NCBI GenBank assembly: GCA_003013855.2
Contig: ML058466.1
Coordinates: 620,001 to 684,000 of the forward strand
Length of the DNA stretch: 64,000 nucleotides
Reading direction: 5' to 3'
DNA from: Liriodendron chinense
Taxonomy: Eukaryota > Streptophyta > Magnoliopsida > Magnoliales > Magnoliaceae
The notes below the pieces were generated by a model that was not told the DNA's origin, did no database searches, and was given only the letters and a program-made list of their open reading frames with translations. A program made the position numbers and the translations under genes. Below are positions 21,090 through 32,653 of the stretch, piece after piece (within the stretch, counting starts at the first letter, position 1; each line of letters begins with the position of its first letter).

Positions 21090-23530
21090 GCACAATCTGG
21101 TTGAAATGTTGACATTAGCTTATGTTTCGATTGATATCTTTTATTACTAAGCAATCATCTTGCTTAAATTAGCATAATCTTGCTGAATTATGTACTTAAC
21201 TGTATGTTAATCTTTACTTTGGTCATTATGCTTTCATGTTTAAGTTAGAATGACCAATTATGCATGATCACCTAGGTTTAGATAATTACATTTTCTTATT
21301 GATCATGTTCCATGCATGCTTCATGTTTTAATATTCATGCATCCCAATACTCTTCTAGTTAACATGCGCTTATTGTTATAATTGTTGACATTCTAGCCTC
21401 TCTTACCTGAACCTTAATTGATGTATCATTGAGGGGGAGAGATTCATTTGTCAATTGCTGACAAAAGGGCGAGAAAGATCAAGTCCTATCAAAATAAGTT
21501 TGCTATGTTTTGTGTTGTGGAGATTGACAGGTTATGGGGGAGCAAGGAAGAGGAGCTGCTTAGTTTGTACATGTCAATAGTCATGTATTTTAATTAAATA
21601 TCATTGTATTCTTATACATGTATTTTGTTTTTATAGATAGGTTAGGTTTTTGTTACGTAATTGACAAAGAGAGAGATTGTTAGTGCACTTTTTGTGGCAT
21701 ACTAGTGCACTTTATTTGTTAATTACGTAGGTCAGTGAGTCTAGGTGTCGATTGAGCTTAAAAAAGATGAAGATCGAAGACTCAAATGGACATACTACAT
21801 TAAGGAAGAAGAAATATGTAAATGAGATGCCTTGGTGAGCCTTGAACCTTGAACCTAAACTAAAACCAAACCTCTAGATGACTTGACCCAATAGGCATAC
21901 TTTTAGTCATCTTAGATTGGCCCTAGGTGTCTGAAAAGACCACCGAAAGAATGGCCTAACAGGTTGCATACGTTGTTACAAACAAGATATAAAACAACAG
22001 AACTCATAGGTCTGCCGACTGGTCTGAGCCCCTGACCGACCAGTTGTAGAGGCCACAAAGGGACAACAAGCAGAACCAGTCCCTCGCCAATTTCAGATCG
22101 ATTGTGTGACCGGTTGGCAAAGGGCAATATTGGGATAGAAACCTGAAACCAGTCCCAACCCATTTTGGCATTTTTAGATTGGTCGTAGACCCCTTAGACC
22201 AGTCGGCAACTAGCCGTTGGCTACTATTTTGTATATGTTGAAGCTTTTGCTCTATATATTTGTAGCCCGATTTTTTGGGTTTTTATAGAGAATTTAGTGC
22301 ATTAGAAGCCACCATCATTGGCCATATCATTAGGCTTTAATCTTAGCTTTCCAAGCCATTTTCCTTGTGTTTGAACACAAGATGGAGCATTCAAAGCTTA
22401 ATTAAAGATGGACTTGCTCTCTCTTGATCTTTAGATGTTTTAGGCACCTTGACTGTAGGTAGATCCTTTTGTCTAAACCTCTCTAGAGATCCAATTAAGT
22501 GAAATTCCTCTAGGCAATTAACTCCTACCAGTTGTAGAGAATTTATCACCACCTCCTATCAATTTGGTCATCTCAAGAGCATCACAAGGAAGGTGATTGA
22601 TTGTTGGAGCTGAGGCATTGGTGACACATCGGTAACATGATCGGGGGAGTAACAGGGAGTTGATTAAAGCGTGGGAGAGTGGGGATCAAGCAACCCAAGC
22701 AGCATTGAATAGGGGGCTCAATCCAACAAGTAAGTTGTCATTATAAGAGTCTAGTTACACTCCTTCCTCGTGGAGGATTGAGTGTGAGAATTTGGAATCA
22801 AATTCGACTAAGTCTCCAAGGGAAGCCTCCAACGAGAGTATGCTAGATTCTTGGATTGGAACTGAAGGGTTAAAAGGATCCTTGTCAAACTCTTGGGTAA
22901 GATGGAACCCATAAACATCCTAGTTGAGAGATGCACTAGTAAAACATCCATCATAAGTTGGGAGGAGCCTTGTTAAACTCACCGGTAGGGTGGAGTCGAT
23001 TTAAAATAACTAAGTTAAGAGGAAACTGATTTAAACTCCTTTAGTGAATTCCTATGTGCTCAAATGATGAGTATGTGAATCGGGAGTGGAGTAGACAACT
23101 AGTCAAACCTCTATACATGCTTGTGTTTGGGATTGATTTGAGCACTCTTTTATTCATGCATTGTCTTTTAATTATTTAATTATATGAATGATGAATGAGT
23201 TGAATGTTATGCTTTAGATAAGCACATTCACACACAAGATGTATGTTCACTAGGCTTGTAGACATATGCCCAACATGTTGTATCTTATATTGTCTACATA
23301 GTTCTCTAGGCTAGGTTGTTTAATTGCATATCCTTGTTAGCCTTTGTGATTAGACTCACTTAAGCTTGGAAGCTAAGTGTTCTTGTTTAACTCATTTATA
23401 ATTGCCAAATTAGTTTAATTAGGCAAGAGGTTTTTAAAAGAATTTTAAATCGGTCCTAATTACCCCCCTAGGACTTAACCATAGTTTTTAAGCTCCGCAA
23501 GCTTTCGCACGTATAACATTTAGTGTCGTG
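21090..23530 (+). mobile_element. 3' end and LTR of a long-LTR, probably copia, element
   Basis: The LTR starts TGTTAGTGCAC at 21678 after a purine run (gagagagat) and is related to the reverse complement of 32654-34412 and of the split LTR at 44869-50888. The shared parts include ctatacatgcttgtgtttg and cctaggacttaa near the 3' end. The 590 bp upstream match the reverse complement of about 34413-34980, the pre-LTR region of that element. The LTR end is placed at about 23520-23535. No coding domains remain. The copia (SIRE-like) assignment rests on LTR style and length (about 1.85 kb) and is tentative. Confidence 0.65.
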
Positions 23531-23944
23531 TTAGACTACCATCATAATTTAACTCTGTTCTAGGTTTGAGTTCCTTTTTTAAATAGTTGTAATTTTATTT
23601 TTATCATCAATCAATTTATTTTGAATTATTTAGGAATTATTCCTATTTTTTTATTTCCCTCTTAGATTCGAGGAAGTTTGGTTGAGGAGTCCAAGGAGCC
23701 TTGTGGATTCGAGGTAGTTTTCCTGTCAGGAAGACAATGATCGACCTCACCCCCCCAGTGGCCCACTCAATCAACAAATAGATTACAAATATTCAAATCG
23801 AAAATAAGGATTTTATCTTTTTTTGGGTTGGGTACTGGGCTCGCATGGCTGGGGGGCCCTACTAATTTATCCAGGCTCATGCCTTGGGCCTTTTATTGCC
23901 AAGCTGGGCCTACTTTGGGCCACTGCCAACCCATCTGTTTGATG
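23531..23944. other. Intergenic, nothing recognised
   Basis: No gene or clear repeat seen. Confidence 0.4.
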
Positions 23945-24445
23945 TAGGGTGCGGATTGCTTGTGCCCCGGCCACACAAAGTTCTTGGGGTTGCAAGCTAC
24001 GTGGGGCCCATAGAGATGCCCTTGACTAATCCACTTTGTCCATCTGTTCCTCGAGATCAAAATAGTATGGGAATCCAAAAGATCTAAAGCTCTTGTGGGC
24101 CACACCACACGAAACAATGAGAAAAAATGCCCACTATTGAAACCTTCCCAGAGCCTACCATGATGCTTATATGCCATCCAAACCATTCATAAAGTTCTTA
24201 CCACTCAGATAAATTGTAGGCTCAAATATCATCCTGATATAAAACTTATGTGACCACCATGAAGTTTCCAACTAGGGAACTTCAATTCCTACTCTTTCGT
24301 GTGGTGTAGCCCACTGAGTATTGGATTTACCTAATTTTTTGATTTTTGTCCTATTTTGATCTTGAGAAATTGATGGACGGAGTTGATTTGTCAAGGGCAT
24401 CTCTGTGGCCCCACGTGACTTCTGACCACAGGGAAAACCCACGTG
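23945..24445. repeat. Foldback MITE, family D, copy 2
   Basis: The left arm (about 23950-24070, tgtgccccggcc, then tacgtggggccc and gatgcccttgac) matches the reverse complement of the right arm (about 24340-24440). The order of blocks is the same as at 14236-14700. Confidence 0.75.
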
Positions 24446-25499
24446 AGGTCATCGGGACGCAACCGAAGAGGGAAATAAGGTGGCGGGATTTAGTTGGATC
24501 ACTCGAGTGGACCCACATCTGATGAAGGCCTTCAGGCTAACCAAATCCCACCACCTGACATTCATGGGGTAGTACCCAATCAGCATCTGTAGAACACACA
24601 TGACACACTAGCCTCCTTGTGGAGATTAGGATTGAATTGTGACTCATACAAGTAGCAGTTGGAGCGCTCGTTCTGTGAGTCAAACCAAACAGGATCTCAT
24701 GTTGCTTAGAAAGATGGGTTGTTATAAGCGGACCTCCCTCCTGAATGGTTGCTATAGCTAGGTGCACTCACTCCTTTAAAGTAAGGAAGAAGGACCAAAG
24801 GCCCCTATTATAGACTTTCATTGGTAACTGCACCCTATCTTGATATTCATTCCGGTGAATTCCTTGTTTATGGAAAATCTTCCTTGCTAAGAGAATGGGG
24901 ACTTGAGAGAAATATTTACCTCTTTGCCAACATACCTTTACTTTTTGATCTGTGTAGCCTGATTACGCCTGTCATATAGGATGTGCCTACAGCTAACTGA
25001 GGAACACGGGGGAGCACAGATATGAAATCCATGTCGTGCATCAGGGGCACTGCCTCCTGTTCACCCTGGAAAACAAAATTTGGGTAGGTTCAAAATTCAG
25101 GTGGGCCACGTCATTATAAGGAAGAGATGTAATGTGATGCCCACCATTAGTAGTGTAGGAGTGGTCCTACTGTGGTTTTGATATGTCATCCAGTTCACTC
25201 ATGTGACTCATATGACTCTTATCGCCAATTATGTTGTAAGCTAGCTTAATGTCAGAGAAAGCATGGACTGATTAGATTACTTATCCCTCCACCCTATAGT
25301 TATGAACACACCATTGGATTGTTAAGATTGCTCAATTTTGAACGGAAAACTATGGGGCTTTTCTGCTACTGCTAAATAATTTCATCGACTATTTTGCCAT
25401 GAAGTCAAAAAATTTTAACCAAAGAGATGAACACACGAGCCTAGCACTCGCTAGGATTTTGAATAAATTGTCACCCCACCAACTTTCTTGTTATGTACT
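24446..25499. other. Intergenic with a partial family A repeat
   Basis: Bases about 24985-25220 carry family A-like blocks (aggtgggccacgtca, atgcccaccatta, gatatgtcatccag) without an opposing arm. The remainder shows nothing identifiable. Confidence 0.45.
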
Positions 25500-25822
25500 T
25501 GGTCTTTCGACCGGGTTCTTTAATAGGATATCGAAGATTCACCCTCCATCGGTCGTCTCACCATAAAGCCTGATTCCCATCGAGCAACAAACAAACGACC
25601 ATCTCACACTAGATGGCCATCTCGCTATAAAGCCTAACTTCTGGTTACGTGACAAATAGGCAATCGTTCGGTACCATGGTTGTCTCTCTATAAAGCCCTG
25701 TTTCCTGCCAAGCAACGAATAGACAACTATTTTTCTCTCTTCCTAAACTGGTTGTAAAAATTCTTATAGGAAAATATTAATAAAATACTCTCAGCTAAAA
25801 GTTTACTTTACTTCTTATCCTC

Positions 25823-25904
25823 TTTTTATATTATTATTGTCTTTTATTTCCGCTGGATTATATGACTTCATGAGCATGCATCATAATTAGGGCGTCCTAC
25901 ATCA
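25823..25904 (+). repeat. 5' LTR remnant of chromovirus
   Basis: Matches 29111-29191 with about three differences and ends tacatca. Upstream, 25555-25735 contains three loose repeats with an ataaagcc core that are absent from the 3' LTR. Confidence 0.7.
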
Positions 25905-25908
25905 AATT

Positions 25909-25920
25909 TGGTATCAGAGA
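25909..25920 (+). other. Primer-binding site (tRNA-Met type)
   Basis: TGGTATCAGAGA lies four bases after the LTR end. It resembles the TGGTATCAGAGC complement of initiator tRNA-Met used by many plant retroelements. Confidence 0.75.
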
Positions 25921-25984
25921 TTAGGCTTACATGGTTTTGTCTAGATCGAGTTATCAAAAAAATTAGGGATTTGATTTTTAGGTC

Positions 25985-26190
25985 TGTTTTAGAAAATTTT
26001 CAGATTTTGAAAGTTTTCAATTTTAGAAAGTTTCCTAATTTGGAGAATTTCCAGATTTAGCAAGTTTTCAATTTTAGAAACTTTCCAATTTTAGAAAGTT
26101 CCCTAATTTGGAGAATTTTCAGATTTAGAAAGTTTCTAATTTTAGAAACTTTCCAATTTTAGAAAGTTTCCTAATTTGGAAAATTTTTAG
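25985..26190 (+). repeat. Tandem 'ttttagaaagttt' repeats in the leader
   Basis: Imperfect repeats of 30-50 bp with aattttagaaa and cctaatttggagaa blocks, located between primer-binding site and gag. Confidence 0.75.
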
Positions 26191-26332
26191 ACTTGAGTCG
26201 CATCATCTAGAATTAATTAGTGTCAGTTCATTGTAGTTTAAATTCATCGCATTCATATTGTGAGTCACCTAGTCCGTAGAGTCTCTCCGTAGTGAATGGA
26301 GTATAGGCGTTTGAGATCTTCAGTGCCATTAA

Positions 26333-26701
26333 GTGTTGTCGTGTGGCCGTCGAGACCCAATGGAAATCCGAACTCCGATGAGTTGGCCTACTTTAATGGT
26401 CACATGGACCTACGAACATTCCTTGATTGGCTTGAAGACTTGGACTATTTTTTTTTATTGGTATGATATATCGAATTATCGTCGAGTGAGGTTTGCCAAG
26501 TGGAAATTGAAAGGCCAAGCCAAGTCGTTTTGGGCAGATTTGGAGCGAAGAATTGATAGAGTTGGGAGAGTCCCGATCTCACAATGGGACGAGATGAAAG
26601 AGCGTTTGAAAGAAAAATATGTTCCCATCTCTTATCGTCAAAAGCCCTTGGTTCAGAATAGAGTTGCCTCACCTTCCCATCCAAACATAAAACCAATATA
26701 G
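26333..26701 (+). pseudogene. Chromovirus gag remnant
   Basis: The C-terminal two-thirds matches a retrotransposon gag domain (RVRFAKWKLKGQAKSFW, then QWDEMKERLKEKYVP). The upstream part of the domain is readable only in another frame, so at least one frameshift separates it from the start of gag. A stop follows at 26699. Non-functional. Confidence 0.75.
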
Positions 26702-26989
26702 TCCCCTCCTTGTAAAGTGGTTCAACCCATCATTAAGGAAATCTCGGCTTATGAACAATTGGAGTGTTTAACACTAATTATATTTCCTTGGAAGCGAGAT
26801 AATACCTTGATGAATGGCCAGTTGGAAGAATCCAATCAGGTTGTTTATGAAGTGAAAGAGTATGTGTCTGACGTCAGTAGTGAGGAAATGGAAGAAATTG
26901 AGGCATCGCTCATCATCGTTGAGAATGACGAAGTGTGTGCTAGTGATGAAAAGGTTTAAGAAATTAAGACCGCACCACTTCTAGATGTC

Positions 26990-27970
26990 ATGTGTGACTT
27001 AAGTGATGTAGAGTCCCAATCTAAGTCTTTTACCATAATGCACACGAATGAATTTGAAAAGGAGACTAGTGAGGATATGATGGTAGACACCCACATGACT
27101 TGTGATATCTCACCAGATGATTTATGGGATAAATTTTCACCAAAATGGGACATTCAGCACATAATCGATCTTGTCCCTGGGTTGGTCCTATCAAGCTTTT
27201 CTCCATACCAAGTGAACCCCGCAGAAAATATAGAAATGCAGCATCAATTTGATAAACTTCTCGGGGAAGAATTCAATAAGGAAAGTTTGAGTTGGAGTTT
27301 GTGTGCCATGCCTGCCCTTTTTACATTAAAAAACAATGGCATATGGCGCACATGTGGGCATATCCTGGCTGTCTACAAAGCCTTAGTCAAGTGTTACGCC
27401 ACCTTGCGATGTATTCACTTCATGGTGGATATGATGGCTAGAATTCCTATCCCACATCTTGATGACATTTTGGACATGATGGTTGATGCCGAAATCTACT
27501 CAAGACTTGGTATTAATAATGTGTGTTCTCAAATGTTGGGATACTTGAAAATCACCCTTGTTTATAATACTTATAATGAGGAATTATGTGTCACCCATGA
27601 GAAGTGTTCTTTTGTTTCAGTTTTTCAAGTTCCAGGTCATATGATTGTTTATTTCCAGTTCGTTGATTTTTCAATGTGTCCTTTAGTTTCACCCATGTCT
27701 GTCAGCCAAAGGTCTTCAGAGTCAGCCAATGCATTTGCACGACACATTCATGAATGGCATATGCATATTAGGCAGCGAATTAATAAGAGCAACGATAGTT
27801 ATAAATATTCAGCTGACTCTCATCGTAGGTCACAAGCTTTTCAAGAAGGAGACTATGTAATGGTGAGGATAAGGCTAGAGCAGTTCTCACAAGGTTCTGC
27901 TAAGAAATTACAAGCGCGTGGTGCTAGACCATTCAAGATATTGCAAAAAATTGGGTCCAACGCATACTGA
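26990..27970 (+). pseudogene. RT N-terminus fused to integrase C-terminus (326-codon frame)
   Basis: Residues about 55-120 resemble the start of gypsy RT (HIIDLVPG, then NNGIWRTC with the usual K/G/W pattern decayed). Residues about 143-170 resemble the PIPHLDDILDMM block. The frame then enters an integrase C-terminal segment at about residue 245 (HIHEWHMHIRQRI, DYVMVRIR, ARPFKILQKIGSNAY). The RT palm YVDD, RNase H and the integrase DDE core are absent. The deletion has left a long open frame, probably by chance. Confidence 0.75.
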
Positions 27971-28064
27971 ATCGACCTTCCACCTGAAATGGGCATTAAT
28001 CCAACGTTTAATTAGAGGATTTAGTCCGTTTCGTTAATCCTACCATTGATCCATCATCTCATTC

Positions 28065-28280
28065 ATGGCCTTTTTTTTTTATTTTGCTTCACAACCCCTT
28101 CCACCCCTTCCTCCACCTATTGTTCATAAAGAAGAGATTGAAGAAATCATGGATGGAGAGATCATTTCTATGAGAGACGGAGGTTTTCAAAGATACCTTG
28201 TCGAATGGAAGAACAAACCATCGTCAGAATCTACGTGGTTGACTGAAGAAGAGTTGCAGAGCATTGATCCAACTTGCTAG
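28065..28280 (+). pseudogene. Chromodomain of the chromovirus integrase
   Basis: Residues about 23-70 form a chromodomain (EEIEEIMDGEI, GGFQRYLVEWKNKP, STWLTEEELQSIDP). In intact chromoviruses this domain directs integration to marked chromatin. It is separated from the integrase C-terminus by a stop and a short run-on; the N-terminal FFFYF residues come from a T-run and are not part of the domain. Confidence 0.85.
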
Positions 28281-28489
28281 AGCACCACAAGAGTTTTAAA
28301 TCATCGGAGTCAAGTTCTTCTCAGACGAGGAGAATGATGCAGATATCAAGCCCTTTATGGTTTATCAGCGTAGGAGTCGAGTGACACCTATATCTTTATG
28401 GCTCGATGATGACGGGCCTGGATCGTTCGTGATGACTATTGAGGAGCATTAAAGACCCTACACATGTGATTTGACACATTGAAGACCCC

Positions 28490-29191
28490 ACATTGGGAGG
28501 ACACATGTGTAGGAGGTTTTTGGGCATTTTTGGACGTCTTCGGGCGCCTGAGTGCCTGAACTTTTGCGCAATTTGTTTTAAGTTTTGTTTTTGCTTAATT
28601 TTTAAGGGTGTTTTGGTATTTTCATGTTTTCTTATTGATTATTTAAGAGGGCTCAGCCCTAAAAATGAGATTAGTTGATTTTTATTGAATGAAAGCCTCT
28701 TTGGTTGCCTCCCTCCTCTCTCTCTCATGAAACTTCATCTTCTTCTCTAATCTTCTTCTTCTCTTTTCTTCTTGTGCCCTTCCAATATTCTTCTAAGGTA
28801 AGATCTTCTTCCCCCCCCCCTCTCTCTCTCTCTATTATCCCCAATCCTTAAAATCCTAAATTTGAGAATCGAATCAAAATCTTAAATTCTCAAGTTTTCA
28901 AATCCCTAACCCGAGAAATCTTTTTGATTCCTCGGACTAGTGATCCCCATTGATCGATTGGGTTAAGACAATGCAAGATCGGGAGGTTCCATCCCTCCCC
29001 GGATCCAACCATAACAATAATTGAATCTCATACTTCATGGTTGTGATGAATGGCCCGCTCCATTGCATGTTTCCTTATGATTTTCTTAGTTCATGATGAT
29101 TGATGCTAGCTTTTATATTATTATTGTCTTTTATTTCCGCTGGATTATATGAGTTCATGAGCATGCATTATAATTAGGGCGTCGTACATCA
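28490..29191 (+). repeat. 3' LTR of chromovirus (start approximate)
   Basis: Begins somewhere after the ggaggacacatgtg block and ends tacatca at 29191. It contains a T-rich region, a CT microsatellite (28810-28835) and the 81-bp tail shared with the 5' side. Confidence 0.55.
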
Positions 29192-29584
29192 CCAACACTC
29201 TCCTCAGGCTAGAGCATATGTGTCAATCATGGCCAGCTTGTTACATATAGTTGCACCCTGTGCATATGGTAGACCTTTAGTGAAATATGAGCGAGCTAGT
29301 CTTTGGAAGATACACACTTCATGATAATTTCCTTTAATGCAATCTTCACATGAATAAAGCGTCATTTTACCTCAATGTGTTTCATGCACACGTGGAAAAA
29401 GGGATTGTTAGCAATATGGGTCGCAACCTGATTGTCACAAAATAGCATCATTAGTCTCTCATAAAAAAAATTATGTTCTTAAAAAAGGGACCTAATCCAC
29501 AACAATTCACATACGGTGTGTCCCATGGCACAATATTTTTCTTCGACACTAGACCTAGCCACAACACGTTACTTTTTTGCTTCT

Positions 29585-29767
29585 TCATATTACTAAGTTG
29601 CCTCGAATAAATGTGTAGTAGCCCGAGGTTGATCTTCTATCTGTCACAAATCTAATCCAATCTGCATCGGCATAAGCTGAGATCATAAGATGTCCTTTGT
29701 TTATATAAATGAGGCCTTGTATGGCATAGTGAGTTGTATGGGGTTGATGCATGAACTGGATAACCAT
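29585..29767 (-). pseudogene. Copia RNase H fragment
   Basis: Contains SAYADADWIRFVTDRRSTSG, the copia RNase H signature (usually YxDADWAGxxxDRRSTSG). Short and isolated by stops. Confidence 0.85.
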
Positions 29768-30044
29768 TTTGACTACAAAGGATCTGGACGTGGGAAAGTT
29801 AGATATATAAGTTTGCTTACCAGTCTTCTGTACTTATCTGCATCTTTTAAAAGTCCCCCCTAATCATCAATCAGTTTCACATTAGGGTCGATAGGAGTCT
29901 AATAAGGCTTGCATCCCAACAAGCCAGTCTCATGAAGTAAATCAAGAGTGTATTTTCATTGAGACAAAATGATTTCAGAGGTAGAGCATGCTACCTCATT
30001 CCAAGAAAATATTCCAATTGACCGAGGTCCTTTGTCTGAAATTG

Positions 30045-30742
30045 CTATTGAATATAGGCTTTTACTTTGTCAATTCCATCACTGTTACTACCAGAAATGA
30101 TGATGTCATCAACATAGATTATTAAAATCACAACTCCTTTGGGGCCATGTTTCATGAACACCAAATGATCTACTTGGCATTGATGAAAGCTGAAGTTTAA
30201 AAGAAATTTGCAAAAATTTTCAAACCATGCATGGGGAAATTGTTTCAGCCCATAGATGACTTTTCTCAATTTACAAACATTATCAAGTCTCCCCCTAAGC
30301 AACAAAACTTAGAAGTTGCTTCATATACACTTCTTAAGAAAGATCACCATGTAGGAAAGCATTCTTCACATCCAGTTGATATAAAGGCCAAGACCGATTA
30401 GTTACAGGAAAAAGCAGCACTGAATCAAATTTAACTTAACCACAAGGGAAAAAGTCTCTTCATAATCCACCTTAGCAGTATGCATATATCCTTCACAACA
30501 AGATGTGACTTGAGATGCTCAATGGATCTATCAGGTTTGTAATTTATGGTAGAAACCCAATGAAAACTTACTATACACTTTCTAGGAGGAAGAGAAGTTA
30601 AGGTCCATGCCAATACGATGCATCGTAGAGATCTCTTCGTAATAGCTTGTCGCCATCTATGACGAGTCAATGCATCATGGAGTGATTTAGGGACCATATT
30701 ATGTGATAGGCTAAGGATGAAGGAGCGAAAAGAATGAGACAA
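30045..30742 (-). pseudogene. Copia reverse transcriptase fragments
   Basis: The block 30045-30305 has LRKVIYGLKQFPHAWFENF and the catalytic motif IIYVDDIIISG. The block 30431-30742 has the N-terminal RT part (YKPDRSIEHLKSHLV). They are in separate frames. The YVDD motif survives but the polyprotein cannot be read through. Confidence 0.85.
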
Positions 30743-31008
30743 GTGATGGTAAGAAACATAATTTCAAACAGGATGAAGAGTTCATGAGCAAGTACCTTTG
30801 TGAAGGGCGATGGAAAGGTCTAAATTAATAGCTAGAGATGATGACTGGTGATTGACAGGAACCTCCTCAGGTGGAAATAGTGAGAGGTTAGGTATACATG
30901 GTCGAGGTTGAGGTGTAGGTGCATGAATTATGTTGGGCAAAGGGGATAACTTAGAATAATAGGGCACTTCTTAAAAAAAATGATTCATCAACATTGGCAT
31001 ATTCTCAA

Positions 31009-31965
31009 TTAGTAGTCGGGCTCAAGCAACAATGCCCTTTCTGAGTACATGAGTATCCCTAGAAAGATATACTTAATGGCATGATGATCTAACATGCCAG
31101 TTAACCCACGTAACTTATGAACAAAGGCTATACATCTAAACACCTGATGAGATAAATGAAATGGTTTGTCATTGAGAAATAAAATAGAGTGGGGTGTGTC
31201 CCTATGAAGAACGAAAGATGGTTTTTTATTGATAAGATAATATATAGTTAATACAATATAACTCCAAAATTGTTTAGGAACATCCATATGAGTTACAAGT
31301 GAATGAGTGGCCTCTAATAGTGGCAGTTCTTCTATTCAGCCACTCCATTTTATTGAGGTGTGTAGGTGTAGATGTTTGGTGGGTAATGCCATATGAAAAC
31401 ATATATTAGATGAACGAGGATGAAATGTATTTGGTTGTATTATTTGACCAAAAGTATATAATCTTTTTTTTAAATGATTATGGATTTTTATATAAAAATA
31501 TTTAAATACATTAAACAATTTAAAATGATCATGCTGGAAATAAACCCATGCCAAGTGAGAAAAGTCATTAATAAATGTAACAAAATATTGAAATTTATGC
31601 AAATTATGAATTCGAAGCGGACTACAAATGTCAGAATGAACTAAATTAAAAGGAAAAGAGCTACGGTTTACAGTATGAGGTAAAAAAAAAGTTGAATGGT
31701 TATGTTTTGACAATTGACATGCTTCACAATTTATTAACTGAGAACTAGATAAGGATGGAACCAATTTATGCAGAGAGTCGTGAGATAGATGACCAAGATG
31801 TGCATTCCAAAGTGAAAGAGAGAGAGAGAATTTGTCGAAAAATGGGAGAGTCCATATAGCTTGGTTCAAAGTAGTAAAGTTCACGCACCTCACACCCCCA
31901 CCAATCACCACCTTTGTGTGGATCTCTTGAAAAACATAATCGGTTGAAAAAAAGTGATTGAGCAA
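31009..31965 (-). pseudogene. Copia integrase remnant
   Basis: The 31336-31965 frame has the pre-integrase zinc region (WNAHLGHLSHDSLHKL, then INCEACQLSKH) and the first part of the core (LVHSDICSPLRI, FVTFINDFSHLAWVYF). The 31009-31287 frame continues with FWSYIVLTIYYLINK and HQVFRCIAFVH. They are separated by a frameshift or stop near 31300. Confidence 0.85.
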
Positions 31966-32151
31966 TTTAAGGACCTAGTAAGCTTGCTAACTGATACAGA
32001 TTCATAAGAAATTTAAGGTATAAAAATGACAATTTAAATCAAACCTAGAACTAAGTGAAGCAATTCATTTCCCTAGTACTGATGAAAGGGATCAATCAGC
32101 TAAAGAAATTAGTAAATAAAAATTGAAGATTCAAGAGAAGTTAAAAGGGAG

Positions 32152-32364
32152 CTAGTACTTAATTCTCATGTGATCAGTGGCCCTTAAATCAATCACCCAA
32201 AGTGATGTTCCAATGGATGCAACTAACACATCACCTGAAGTCTTAAGGGAAGTAGAGGTGCTGATATTAGTATCTATAACAGATCCATGGCGAAGAAGCT
32301 TTTTTAAATATGAAAGGGAGACAATGAAAAAAGCGCATGAAGATGACGACTCCCCCTTGAACAT
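32152..32364 (-). pseudogene. Copia protease fragment
   Basis: Residues near the end read WVIDLRATDHM, the copia protease motif (normally IDSGATDHM) with the catalytic Asp kept and the following SG altered to LR. Non-functional. Confidence 0.8.
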
Positions 32365-32653
32365 AATTGGGTTGGCTTAGGATGAATATGTGCTCTGGTT
32401 TACTTCAACAACTCTCAGCACCTCTCCACCATATGATTATGCTTTTTACAATATAAAAAGTAACGAGATTTCCCATTGTATGCTACGACCACGTCCTCCT
32501 TCATGGTTACCACGAGAAGGTGGATGAACCCCTTGAACGTGACTAACTGATGCTAAGTAAAGAGTTGTATTATCATAAGGTGACGATGTAGGTGGGGTGG
32601 TGGTGGGTGTGAAAATATGGAGAACCCAAGAAAATACATCGAAGAGAGTATAA

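Larger units (their letters stand above)
25500..29191 (+). mobile_element. Decayed Ty3/gypsy chromovirus
   Basis: Order: 5' LTR remnant, Met-tRNA-type primer-binding site, gag, RT fragment fused to the integrase C-terminus, chromodomain, 3' LTR. A chromodomain after the integrase defines the chromovirus branch. The interior is only about 2.6 kb because protease, most of RT, RNase H and the integrase core are gone. The two LTR 3' ends (25823-25904 and 29111-29191) agree at nearly every base, but sequence upstream of them does not match. Confidence 0.8.
29192..32650 (-). mobile_element. Decayed Ty1/copia polyprotein, minus strand
   Basis: On the minus strand the order is gag knuckle region, protease, integrase, RT, RNase H, which is copia order. 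The frame is broken repeatedly by stops and frameshifts and no LTR of this element is recognised. The right end abuts the 3' LTR of another element at 32654, the left end abuts the chromovirus LTR. Confidence 0.85.
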
